64,000 bases of DNA from Rhea pennata (Eukaryota; Chordata; Aves; Rheiformes; Rheidae), in assembly GCF_028389875.1 (NCBI RefSeq), contig NC_084672.1:9288458-9352457 (forward strand). Reading direction: 5' to 3'. Positions within the stretch are counted from its first letter, which is position 1. The number at the start of each line of letters is the position of its first letter. A program made the position numbers and the translations under genes. Under the pieces are notes generated by a model, which was not told the DNA's origin, ran no database searches, and saw only the letters and a program-made list of their open reading frames with translations. Shown here piece after piece: positions 1 through 12,210 of the stretch.

Positions 1-3000
1 TGGCTGAAACAACAAATGAGGAAGATAAGCAGGAGTTATGGGAAGGGTCACCTTTCCCTCTGGAGACAGTTTAAGAGAGGGGAAGGTCCATGTAGAAGAG
101 ATGACCAAGAATGGGAGAGATCTGAGAAACAGGGGAAAGATGCCTAATAGACAGAAATGACCATGAGATAGCTGAGGAGATAGCCATATCACCGAAGGCA
201 GTGTGAGGGGGAATTATTGACACACAGGGCACGTGGCTAAAAATTAAATCTATCCCTTCCCCAGCCAGTGTTGACAAAAGAGAATGGGTAGGAGATATCA
301 CCACCAGACTCATGCATCCCAGGAGGGGATGAAACACCAGAGAATATTGAGCATCACACTGATGCAGGAAATCAGCCTCTCTGTGGGTCTGAGCAGGCTC
401 TGCTCTGGATGTCCCTCACTGGACACTGGGGGGACCCTGTAGGCTGGAGGGCACTCAGCGAAGCACCAGCACCTCCACGCACCACGGAGGATCCAGGAGC
501 CATTCAGGCCCTTGTAAGCACCTCATGAGTGAAAGCACAGGGCCATGCGATCAGGTGAGAGAAACTCCATGCCAGTTGTGCATGAAACTGTTATAACAAC
601 TGTGGTGCTGGAGAAAAATGCACCTGAACATGAGCTCAGCTGGGAGGGCTTCAAAACCTCAGAAACTCGGTGCATCCAAAAGCAAGGTGTGGAAGACGAG
701 ATACTGAGCTCCTCAGCAAGGGGGTGGGAGCTTGTATCCATCAGGCTCAGCACAGGGATGCTCTGACCTCCGTGAGCCCTCGCTGCAATACCAATATTTA
801 CCACGGAGAGAGCTGAGCCAGCCTGCAGTTCCAGGTGCCAGAGAGAGGTAGTGGCTGCTGCAGGGCTTGCAGTCTGGACATCCCTGTGTGACTCCCATGT
901 CAGTGCCCAGGAGCACAACACCAGGGCATTTCTTACAGCACAGCAGTGCAAGGGAGGACACGCTTGCAGGGACAGAGCATCAGAGAGAGGAAAGAGAGAG
1001 AAGCCAGGAAATACAGCTGAGCACTGACACCACTGCTCCATCCTCACAGGACAGAAGGGGACGACCAAGCACCCAGCACATGGGGGATACCATTGGCCCA
1101 GCACTAAGAAGCAGCAGAATAAAGGCCCTCTGGTAAAATATATGAAGCCAGGGCAGTCTGAGTTCAATACTGCAGTCCAGAGGGAAAAACCAGCCCCAGA
1201 CCACCTCTGGAGCCACCCCAGTGCACCAGGCAGCTGTTTGCAGCTGAGATACTATGAGCAGGCAGGAGGCGAGAGGGAAGAGGATGGAGCAGAGGTGCCG
1301 GCGGCTCCATGCCTTGTCTGACATCAACTGTGAAGCAGCTTTACGGGTGTCATCACCCACTCCTGGGCATGGTGTAAGCAGGCTCTGCAAGCCTGCCAGC
1401 CCACAGCATCACGAAGGCTGAAGGAAGCAGGAGGAAATGACAAGCTGCTGTGTGAGACCAAGGCCAGATTGAGCAAGGGATTGGGCATTTACACAGATTA
1501 TGGGTATAGGCAGAGTTTCAATAGTTGATGCTCAAGAAGTTCTGGGAGCGATAGAGTCTAGGTTTAAGCTCATCTTGAGCTAGCTGGGGTTACAAGGAGT
1601 CTTCACAAGGGATGTGCTGTCGGAAAAGCCTGCCACATCGTTCCAGATTCGCTTCTCGTGGACACGTGTCTACCGACTTCAGAGGAGTCAAGGAGATTTA
1701 AACCGGTCAAGGGTTTGGCTGTGAGAGATTAGGCTAATATTTCAGTGCTTGAATAACTCTTAAGTGATTGGATCACATAAAACCAGCTCTTGCGATGGCT
1801 GTGGTGCCACTCTGACCTAGAGAGGTTTGATGAGTGCTGCTGGAAGAGCAGGTGATCCTACGACATCACTGACAGTGATCCTGGAGCAGCACTTCTGAAG
1901 AGACTGCGAAACTGTGGATCACAGGGGAAATGTCTCATCATGACTTGAAAACTGGCTTGGTAAAAATGGAGCAGTGCAGAAGGATTAAAATTTGAGCTAT
2001 TTGAGCAGGCTCTGCTGGGGATATTTATGATGTTTGTTAATGGCAGTGAAGGCAGTGAACAGTAAGGCAGTGCTGCCTGCCAAGAATGCTGAGTTTCTTG
2101 GGTCCCCAAACCAAAGAGTTTGGGGAGACCATTCACATTTAGCTTTAAGGCACTGATGCGGAAGGCCTGGGAACTGAGGTCAGCCATAGAAGTAGATTCA
2201 AAACCTTTTGGGGAATCAGCATCCGGACCAGCACTAGTGAAACCGCCTTCTCCCTCCAAGAAGTCAGCAAGAGAGCAGTTCCCAGGAGCTCCTGTGATGC
2301 CATGGGGCTCCAATCCTGCTGCCCCATGGGTTAAGCCCTGAGCCTTGAATGTGCTGCTGTGTGACACTGTCCAAGAGGCAGCTTTGGCATGTATCAGCTG
2401 GGGCTGTCCCCATGGCAGGAAGGAACAGAAAGGGCCAGCAGGCTGATTGCTAGGGGAGCCCTGGGCTGGGGAGAACGGAGAGACAGCCTGGACATCTGCA
2501 TGGCCATGCCAAGCCCTCCCGCCGAGCACTGCGTACTGCGGGACATGAGGAGCACGTTGTTGCTTCCAGGGGTTGGCCACTCGGCAACCGGGGCCATGTG
2601 GCTTTTGTGCACTGAGAAGAGCATCCAGCCTCTGCCCCGAAATGGGAGCATCCCTGGAATTTGGTACAGAGGGTTTTGGCATGCTGCTCACCTGGAGTGC
2701 GGCGGCTGGGACCGTGCTGTCGCATCCCGGTCACCCCGACAGCAGTTCCTTCCCCAAGTCCTGAGGTCCCAAGTGCCTAGAAGAATTAAAGCGGGATGTA
2801 GAAAGCCAAAACTTGGTAAGCTCCCTGGTGCTTTCCAGAGATGCAGGGCTCCTGGGCCAGCAAGCACCCACAGGATGCTGTCCCCATTCCTGCTGCTGCA
2901 TTTTTAGGCCTCTGCTCACATAAGGACAGAGCAGGGCCCTCTCCACGCCCAAACACTCCTTCGCTTCCCGCATGTCAGCCATGGCCCTGAAAAGCCATCA

Positions 3001-5400
3001 GAGAAGAAGGAGAAAATAAAAGCATACGCCAGTGGTGCAGGACAAGACCATTTGCCTTTCTGCCGTTGTCTCTACAGACTTGGTTGCCCCCTTTACGGGG
3101 AGTCAAGTGGTACACCCCAAATCCAGACCCAGCATCACTTCATTTAGCCCTCAAAGCGGGGAAGCCTTCCCTCCCAGTCAGCTTCCCGGCGGCACAGCCG
3201 GCAGCTGCTGAGGCGCCGCAGGGCTCCCCCGGTCGTGCCCGTCGGCGCCCGCCTCCCGCGCATGGGCGAGCGTCCCAGGCAAGAGGCAATCCGCCTCTTC
3301 CACCGGGAGGGCGATCTCGCCACCTCGTGCACCCTCTCTCGGCACGTCTGCTTTCCTCCAGCCCCAAAGCTCCCCTCCTTAACACCCCTGTGTGCTATTA
3401 ATATCCTTTGACTACCCTAATGCCTGTAGACAATCAGGTCCCCAACCACCTCCACCTCCCCCCTTCTCAAAAGCTTCCCTCAGCTGTCTTTAAGTCGTAT
3501 CTGAAATATGCTGTATGTAGGAGGAGAAATTCAGTCTGACAGCAGTTTAAAACACTGCACTACTTGGCAGATTTAAATGCTATTTTAAATATAAGCTATG
3601 ACACAATGGACAAAAATAGCATTGAAAATACCCTGTCATGTTCCATATTGCGAGGACTAGAGAAGCAGACCAGGCTAGAAAGGAGCAGAGAACGAGGCCA
3701 GATGGAGAAGAGAGGTTATTTTGTTTGTTTTAAAGGAACTGGATGAATGTATTCTGTATATGACCGGGTAAATGTGTTTTATGGAGCATGGAGTCAAAAA
3801 GAAATAAACCTTCTCATGAAAAATCTACATATTTTATTGCACGTGGAATTTGCCAAAGCAGGTTGGCTGGTAAATAATTGATAAGAAAATATATTTATTA
3901 CCAAGCTGTTTTGGTAATACCCAACATGAACAGTCTTTGGACTGCTAATGGGTTCTTCTTTGTCACTCCTGAGCCTTTACCTCCCTTTTACCCTTTTATT
4001 TATTTACAATTTAATAGTATTTTTTTCTCCTACTTCCCCCCCACCCCCCCAAAAAAAAGCCACCATAAAATAGCTAGAAGTGATTATTAACTTCAGGCTG
4101 CTGGTTCAGTGACCTCGCACTGCGCCAGACCAGGGAGCAGGGTACTGCAGGAAGCAGGAGAGCAGAAGCAGCAACCCAGAATGAAAAGGGACTGCTGTCT
4201 GCTTCAGCTAATTTATGCAGCTGAGTGTAAAACCCACAGCGAATCCCCCAAAGAGGGGCACTAACACCCCTGCAGCCAGAGTGTTTCTGCTCGTTTGCTG
4301 ATGAGCGGCTGTGGAGCAGATGCAGGCTGGCCCTGGTGGCTGGCACAGGTCACTCGCATGGAGAGGGACCCTTTGCTGTCTGCTCAGCTTAGGAGAAACC
4401 TGTTTATATGAGTTTAAAAACGGAGCCAATGAGCAGGCTGCCTTTAAGGGGAGCATCCGGATTTAAACGAGCTAATTTATCACAGCACTCAGCTCAGGAT
4501 ATTGCTTCAAACCCAGGCCACGTGGCCAGCTGGGAGAGACGGGAGTGGCACGCTGGCTGCAGGAATGCAGGCTGAGCCACTGCCACTAGCCCCATCTCTG
4601 GAGGCCACGTGCATCTGCAAGATCCCAGGAGATCGTGTGATACAGTCGCGTGTCAGCAGAGCCACACCAGATCTGGGTGCAAAGTGCTGGAGCAGAGAGC
4701 ATCTGGACCCCCAGATTGCCAGGTTGCAAGAAGAGGGGAAAGGAGAGGTTTCTTCTTCATCGCTGTTTCCAAATAAAAATGCTGCTCTGAGCTGCTCTTG
4801 TCTCTTAGCATCTTATTTCCCACCACCTCACACATGCAGACATACAGGGCAGGACAGATGACAACCACCCTCCTGATGCTTGGGTAAGAGCAGCAGATTT
4901 CGGCTCCTTCCAGTACCCTAGTTTATCCAGCAGTGAGATAGGGAGAGTGATCTGGAGGGAGGGGGCTGACCTGAGTACAGTCCTTGTCACATCAGGGACG
5001 TAGCACAGTAGAGGAGAACTGTGGCAGGATGCCCAAACGAGAGCAAGCTTTGGGCCATAACCTGCTGCCTCTGGAAACCACCAGAGAAAGGAGCTGGTTC
5101 TCTCATAAGCTAGGTGCTCCCGAGTGGCTTCGGGCTGGGCTCGCTACAGCAGCTCCCTGGCAATTGCTCTCCCCTGCAAGCGCCTGTGCTGGTCTGCTCC
5201 TTTCACAAGGACAAACGCAGGGATCTGTGCCCCAGTCACAGGGTTGCCAGCCTCTAGTTTTACCCTCCAAAATGGGGCTCCTTCTCAGTGCAGCATCCAA
5301 GCAGCTCTCTTCTTTCCAAGCAGAGAGGGGTAGACAGCACATCTAGCCTCCTGGCTTCAATCACAGTTGCACCTCGTTGTACCGAGGGAGGAATCTGGGC
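1..5400. other. Intergenic stretch with no supported gene
   Basis: I see no recognisable protein, RNA gene or mobile element here. The open frames present are short, overlap on both strands and resemble no family I know. The only notable local feature is a small GC-rich, CpG-containing patch near 3,185-3,345. A C-run followed by an A-run sits at about 4,035-4,060. By synteny with human this belongs to the POLG-RHCG gap, which is inference. Confidence 0.6.
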
Positions 5401-7545
5401 TCTACCAGTACAAGTAATTAACGTGTCTGACTCGCAAGCGTGTGAGGGACCGAGCCCGGAGGTAGAGCCTCCTCGCCGCGGCAGCCCTGGTCCTGTGCCC
5501 CTGCAGCTGGCTTCCCCAAAGAAGTGCTCCATCGCCACTGCCAGCTCCCAGCCTGCCGCAGGCATCGCTACAGCTTGCTTCCTCCAAGGCTGCGTGCGAG
5601 CACATTTCCCCTCCATGAACATCTGGGACAAGAGCTGGTCTCCACGCAAGCTGCAGAGACCTGGGGTAGCTTGGTGAACCGAAGGGAACGTGAAGGGGCA
5701 AAGCCAGAGCGCTTGTACCCACGAGGGAGAAGCAGCCTTCCCTGAGCACCGGGCTCTCCGGGGTCCCCAGCAGCCACTCCGCCAGCCTGTCAGCAAGTGC
5801 TGACACGTGTGGAGGAACAGTATGAGAGCTGGGTGCACGTCTATCTCGTCTGACCTCCTCAGCTTCCTCATCGACGCTCCCAGGATGCTCACAAGCCGTC
5901 GGTGGCTGTGGCTTGGGTGCTGCAGCTCCCGGGGCGTCAGCGGGGTGACCCAGGCGCTGCGGCCGTGCAACCACGAGCGACGCTCGAGCCCCAGAGCGCG
6001 GACGGGAAGCCTCCCCTGCCTGGCTGCCTCGCACCTAGGCACGTCCGCCCGGTGGGGCAACAAGCCCCGCAGCGCGGAGCCGCTGGCGCGCAGGGGCCAG
6101 CCGGGGGTGGGCGCCAAGGCCACGCGGCCCCTCGACGTGAAGGGTTAACGCGGCTCTGCTCGCTACGGGGGCGAAGGGGGGAAACCGCGGCGCTCGCAAA
6201 TCCCTCAATTACCCGGGCCTGAAGGCTGCTGGGGAAGAGCTTTATTAGTGGTTGCCCGTGTTCATTAACCGCTTCTCCGCAGCTGCCTAATTACGGCCAC
6301 CATTAGACTCGCAGGGTCCCCCCGCCGCCACTGCCACGGCGACCCCCCCCCCAGCCCTCTTATTAACCTTAATTACACCTTGCTGGCAGCGCGGGCGCTC
6401 ACCGGGGCTGCGGAGGGCCGCGGGAGGGCCGCCGGCGGGCCGAGCGGGGGGCGCGGGTGGCCCCGCCAGCCGGCCGCGCGTTGGCCGTTCGCCGCCGGCG
6501 GGCCGAGCGGAGGGCCGTCCCCTCGCCGAGCTGAGAGGCGGCAATTAGATCGCTAGCAGGGCATTGAGGAGCGCTAGGAAAGGCTTCCCCTCCGCCGCCG
6601 CCGGGGACGGCCTCCTCCCTCCCCCCGCGCCTCGCCACGGCGTCGCCTTCTCTGCAGAGCCGCGCGGGCACGAGGACGCCGCCGCCTTTCTCCTCCGCGG
6701 CCAAGCGAAGCTCCTCGGGCGCAGGGAAGAGGCAGCCGCTTCCTCCGCACCCTCCCCTGTGCCAAGCTGCCCCCCACCACCTCGCTCTGCCACCCCCCGC
6801 CCCCCGGCACGCGCCTCCCTTTTGGGAGCCGGAAAAGCCCAAAAGATAATAAAGTTCTTATTTCCACCACATTTGCCATTTCCTGGTCTAAGTAAAGAGT
6901 GTCGTAAGAGTGACAAGCTAAAAGCCACTGATTGCTGTGGATTCATGGCATTTTTTCTCCTCGTGAAAAGAGCAAACATCAGAAATAACGTGGTCCGGCC
7001 TGCCTCGGCACCTAACCCTGCAATTAATCCGCGCTCGTGTGGAGAAGCTGCGAGAGCATCTGACGCGCGGCGAGCGAGTAATTAACGGCAGCGGCACCCG
7101 CGGCGGCGCCCGCGCGGGACGGGGCGCCCCGTGCCCCCTTCCCGCCGCCCCCGCGCCCCCGCCTCAGCCCGCTCCTTCCCCTCGGCTCCGCGCCCCAGGG
7201 CCGGGCCCGCTCGTCCTGCCGCCTCGGGCTCTTCCGGGCTCCGCGCCGCCGCTCCTGTCGAGACCTTTAATCCGTGGGGGATCAGCAAATTAATCCACTA
7301 AAGCATGAAGGGCCTGAGCTGTGTTTAATCGCTCCCTTTTGTGCCGGGCAACGGCTAAATGACCATACAAGAGAAAAACCCACAGAGGGGTCAGAGGGGA
7401 GGCGGCGGGCGATTAACCCCCCGGCCTCCCTCGGGGCGGCGGCGGAGGGGGGCCGGGCCCGACCCCGCAGCCCCCGCGGCCGCACCGGGGCCGCCGGCCG
7501 GCCCGGGAGGGAAGCAAGGCTCCCTCGAGCGGCGGGGGGAGAGCT

Positions 7546-7585
<40 letters not shown>

Positions 7586-8000
7586 GCGCCGGCCGGGCCG
7601 AGCCGAGCCGTGAGAGGTCTCCGGCCGGCTCCCAGTGGACGAGTCGTTACTGTGACAAGCAGCCCCGATTCTCCCTTCGGGAGCTGCTTCGGCTGTGGGG
7701 GGGTGTCAGCGGTGCTCGCGGCGGCTGAATCCCGCTTTGCCCCCCGCCCCGCGCCGGGAAGGGAGGCGTCGCTCCGGGGGCTGAGGCAGGAGCCGTCTGC
7801 CTGCTCCGGCACAGATTGTGCCAGCGCGTGGTTAAGCACGGCGAACGCTCGCAGCCAGCACCCTTCAAAAATATCGCTCGGGGAACAAATGACGCCGCCT
7901 CCCCATCGCCGTCCTCGCACACCAACCCCCTCGCCCTGGGAGGGGTGGCCGCGCCAGCCTGGGTGCTGAGATCTCCCCAGCCCTTCCCCCTCCAATTTTC
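5400..8000. promoter_or_regulatory. Large CpG island, probable developmental regulatory or lncRNA promoter region
   Basis: The stretch is strongly GC-rich with dense CpG, above all at 5,900-6,800 and 7,060-7,780. AT-rich blocks carrying ATTA/TAAT cores interrupt it (near 6,206, 6,243, 6,264, 6,288, 6,362, 7,022, 7,078, 7,268 and 7,291). Long frames exist on both strands but are low-complexity products of GC-rich DNA, so I do not call them genes. GC-rich DNA with embedded homeodomain-type cores is typical of CpG islands at developmental loci. In human, the MIR9-3 host transcript lies between POLG and RHCG, so this could be its promoter or an associated enhancer. No transcript can be proven from sequence alone. 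Confidence 0.55.
7546..7582. repeat. (GCC)12 trinucleotide repeat
   Basis: A pure run of twelve GCC units (CGG on the other strand) lies inside the CpG island. It is the longest triplet run in the window. Such repeats tend to be length-variable and can nucleate methylation or unusual structure. Confidence 0.95.
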
Positions 8001-8954
8001 TTCAAAAGGAGAATAACCTGCAATATATATATATTTTTTCCTTTCTGGAAACTAATGGACTCCTTAAATAGCAAAAATTGCACCCTGTAATTAAGATCTT
8101 GCTTTTTAAATGATTAATCATTCTAACCCCTTCCAGCGGCATCCCACTTACTGCTACTCTCATATTGAAATGCAGATCTGAGAGGGAGGGAGCTAAGCAG
8201 GTCTGCAAAGAGGAGTAATTAAATCTTCCAGCTGCCGCTGGTCCACCTCACCCTCCAGTCCCTGGCTTTTTGGGGAAGCCCTTGGCATTGTTCATGGAGG
8301 GCTTGCTCGATGTCCCACTCTGCATCTGCTTTTTGACCCTCTGATCTCAATTCTTCTCCCCACCTCTGTCCCTTCTTTTTTTTCTCTGTAATATCCTGAT
8401 TTTTGGACTCAGTGACACCTCCTGACCTCAAGGTCTGACCTTCCTTTCCATGGTGGCCAGAGCCTGTAAGAGCCACTTATCCAAAAAGCTGCCTGTCCTT
8501 GTCTTCCCAGATGAAGGAGGAAGGGATGTGAACTGAGGGTTAAGGTAACATCAGCCTGACTTAGCAGAACAGGGTTGCCCACGTGCTTCCACCTCTTTCC
8601 CTCTTCAACACATGGAGAGTCAAACACAGGATTATTTCTACCCCAGTGGAAATCTTGAGCACACAGAAGACATTAGAAGGAGAGAAAAGAGATGAAAAAA
8701 TCTTGATCACAAATGAACACGCAGGGATAGTTGTCCTGGGGAGAAGCAGAGCTTGTTGCCTCTGCCAGCAGCTCTGCAGCAGGGTCACGGTCCGTGTCCA
8801 AACTGCAGCTCTGGGGCTTCGCTTTCTGCATCAGCCAGCACACACAGATACTGTGTATGGGAAATTCAAGCTGTGGATTAAATGTTTGGGCTTTTGCAGA
8901 GATAAAAACCCTGCATGGAACATGCATGAATTTTTAGGTATCCTGGAAGTACAG
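8000..8954. other. Intergenic stretch, nothing recognised
   Basis: AT-richer DNA follows the CpG island. I see no gene, RNA or repeat family in it. Confidence 0.6.
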
Positions 8955-9330
8955 CCCTGAATCTAACTCATACCCTGCTCTGAGGCAGGATCAAGTATGC
9001 TTAGACTATCTCCTACATCTGCCCAACCTGATCTTAAATCTCTCCAAATTTGGGGGATTCCATATTTCTCCATTGGCTGGAGAGTTTTTCTAGTGGCATC
9101 TGTGGTACAAATTGAGCTGCATCCCTTTTGCCATGCTCACCGGGGCTGTGGAGAACCAGTGATCTGTGCTTGGCTTGTGCCAACCAGCTGCATGTTTGAG
9201 GATTTCCTCTCTGCTGCTTCTTTCTCCACCAGTTCTTGCAAAGCTCCTATGTCATATCCTCTTATCATTCTTCCAATTTTCCCCTGAACTGGATCCAGTT
9301 GTGAAAAAAAAAGATCTGCAGAAGACACTT
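8955..9330 (-). mobile_element. Decayed CR1-type LINE 3' fragment
   Basis: Read on the minus strand, the block shows pieces typical of the CR1 3' region in order. The 3'-most part, around 8,975-9,060, contains the 'gcaggttagacaaac / tacttagtcctgcc'-like segment in altered form. Further upstream in the element, around 9,250-9,300, lie the 'ccagttc..ggaa' and 'aatgataagag' like segments. The element is heavily diverged, with no open reverse-transcriptase frame and no intact terminal repeat. It is an old 5'-truncated insertion and almost certainly inactive. The family call is from memory of CR1 consensus sequences, so subfamily and exact ends are uncertain. Confidence 0.6.
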
Positions 9331-11400
9331 GTGAACATGTGTCACCACGTAGCAAGGAGTTCCCCATAGCCTTGACACATCGCCTCCCTTATTCACACTT
9401 TGCCTGGGACAAACCACAGGTTTCTAAGGATGCTTAAAAAAGTAAAATGTTCAGCTATTTTAGAAGCCATGACCAAAAGAAGTTCCTCTGGCCTAAATCC
9501 CTCAGCATGCCCTCCCCAAACTGGAAGAAATCCTTCAGAAGTTTTCTCTCAACATGCAGTTTTTCAGCTCATCACAGTGAAACTATGATTGGATGACAGT
9601 TGGCTAGTGGAAAACCTGCTCCAGTTTCACCCACCGGCAGAGCCATTCTGCTTGCTTGAGAAAGGCACACTCGTTCCTGATTAGGCTCTCCCCACCTGAG
9701 CAATACCTGAAGAGGAAAGACCTGAGATGTGCATTTCTGATTTTATGCCCTCCAATAAACCCCCCTTTCCCTGTTATTCTCTCAAGCTTTGCTCTAGTCC
9801 TATGGTTGGACTTCAGTATGGCCAGAACTCAACCTCCCTCTCCACATGCCAAGAAGAGACTTTGTATTCCAGTTTATTTAATTCAGTACAATATATGTAG
9901 AAATTCACCAGTGCAGGTAACTAGATGGGGGCACTAGAGTTTGTGCGTCTGAATATCCCACATCTCTTTGCTACTGATTTTGCTGATAAGGAAATAGAGA
10001 GGAGACAGAGGAAAATGCGTAACAATGTGAAAAAGTGACTGACAGACAAAAGGGGAAAAAGAGAGAGCCTGGGATGGGGACAGGATGCTCCCCATAGAGT
10101 AGAAACAAGAAGAGAAAGGATTGCTTTCCTAGGGAAAAATGGGAAGAGGGTGCCTGTGTTACTTCTACCTTTAAATTATTCCTGGACTTCGCCTTTTTTT
10201 CACAAATGTCTCCAAAAAAGAAGATTCCCAGAAGATATGGGAGGGAGGAAAATTAAATCCTTCTCTAGATCATTCACCCCACTGTCACTGAGCCAGTGGG
10301 TCCACTGGGCCCATGTAGTGCTGAGCGTGGGAATACAGAACAGCAAGGATGCTCCGTGAACCGGTGAGCCTTGTCCATATTACAAGTAACTCAGCATCAG
10401 CACTGTTTCTGCTGTTTTCAGTCTGATGCTGAGGGTTATTCCTATATTCTGGGTTACAACATCTAGATATAGCATGGCTGTATGATAGAACATGGTTCTT
10501 CTCACCATATACCCACCTTAGACTGCTAAAGCATCTCAGGACACAAGACAATACTGTTGATGAGCAAAGGGAGATATAACATTCCACTCTTATTCTCTTG
10601 ACATGGATACAATTGAAGAGATAAGAGGGCCCCTAGCTATCTGGGTATTTTCCTCCCCATTGAAGAGTGTCTTGGTCTTTGTGATCACCAGGACATCTTG
10701 TAATGGTGATGCACTAACTTAGGACTTTATTCTCTGTCTCAGCTAGAATATAGAGGCCTTTTGCCCATGAGGAAATGGAGGTAATATCAAGAGGCCAGGT
10801 AGGAAGTGATGCAGAGCAAGGCAGAGCGTTAGCTGCCCTCCCAGTGAAATGATTCTTAGTAGCAATCCCAATGCTGCTTTGACATTCTCTCTTTTATAGC
10901 CTAGATTCTCCAAAATCTCCAGTGATTTTCCAGGATTTTAAAGCATTCAGTGCCTGGTTTGTTGGTATTGTGTCTTTGTTCTTGTTGGGAAAACCCAAGC
11001 AACTGGCTTTGGAAAGATAAGGACGTGCCCGGCCCCACAGAGAGGGGCCTTGGCTTCGTACAGGCAGGAGCACAGTGAGGGTTAACCAGCAGATAGAGGA
11101 GGTGAGTACAGACGAGTCCTGATGGGACGAGATGTCCAGAGCATCAGAATGAAAGTCAGAAAAATCCACCAAGCTCTCTATTTATGGATCCCTGCTCTGC
11201 TGCATGGCCTCTTTTTTATCTTCTTTGCTTTTTTCTTTTTATTCTGTGCCCTAAGTTCCAAGACACAAGAGTCCAGCCCATCCCCAAGCCCCCTGCACAC
11301 AGTCATTTGCATTTTCACCAGCCTTGATTAATGCCAGAGCCTGTTTATAGAGTTACAATCTCCAAATTAGGTTGCTGAAGGCATCCCAGGCCAGCCCTGG
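9331..11400. other. Intergenic stretch, nothing recognised
   Basis: Ordinary mixed-composition DNA. I see no coding region, RNA gene or repeat family that I can support. Confidence 0.6.
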
Positions 11401-12210
11401 AAAAATCTTGGTGGCTGAAAGGAGCCATAACTAAGCCTTAAGCAGACGTCTTTATTCAGCTGTAATTGACGTTTAACAGACGTCTGTAACTTCGTCTGGA
11501 CTTATAAAATAAAAAAAGAAAAAAAGAAAAAGTTCTCCCCTCTCTTTATTTTCCCCCCTTTTATCCAGCAGTCAAAAGTGTAAGAAACCACCACACTGGC
11601 CCCAGTCGGTCACTGTTCAGCAGGGGCCGTGACAATAGTGGGGCTGAAACAAAGCCCCAGCCCACGCTGCACACACTGGCGCCTTGTATGTCTATTTACC
11701 TCCTAGAGTGGTTTATGCTAATTTATTGGCAAGTGGCGACTACTTCTGCATACTAATTTGGCTCTACTTCTTTCTGAGCTGGGGCCTGTTGTCTGAAGTG
11801 AGGCCCGTGGATCGGCCCCCTCCCCAGCGCCTGAAAAAAAAGGATGTGGCAATGTTTGTGGCACCTCTGAGAAAGCCAACGCTCCCCACTTGGTCCCCCG
11901 TCCTTGAAGCCATCATTTTGACTATGTTATGGCTCTTTATTTCAGTCATCTTTGGTCCAGTAAGGATGGTGTGGAGGGAGCAGGCTGGCCAGACTAAACA
12001 GCTTTGGCAAGCTGAGATTCCTCCACCAGGAGGGATTCCCACTGCGGAGCCGAGCGCGCCCCATGCACGCAGGAATGAAGGGCAATCATTACGCACCATT
12101 TGGCTCCAGGGCTCTGCATATCCATTCACTGATTTTTGCATGGAGCTGGTTTCCCCCTGCAAAGGGCCAGATACTGTCCCTTCTCAGAGGGACTTTCCAG
12201 ATATTTGAAC
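11400..12210. promoter_or_regulatory. Candidate conserved non-coding element
   Basis: The block combines AT-rich homeodomain-like cores (for example near 11,465 and 11,716-11,760) with two copies of a ten-base palindrome-like CAGACGTCT motif at 11,443-11,451 and 11,477-11,486. An open plus-strand frame at 11,684-12,208 has 174 codons and no recognisable domain. I regard that frame as chance within low-stop DNA. The regulatory label rests on motif look alone. Confidence 0.35.

Noticed and set aside
1858-2691. 277-codon minus-strand frame
   Set aside because: No recognisable domain, no splice or promoter context, and overlapping open frames on both strands.
7274-7995. Opposing 231- and 237-codon frames in the CpG island
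   Set aside because: Low-complexity products around the (GCC)12 run; both strands are open, so there is no coding signal.
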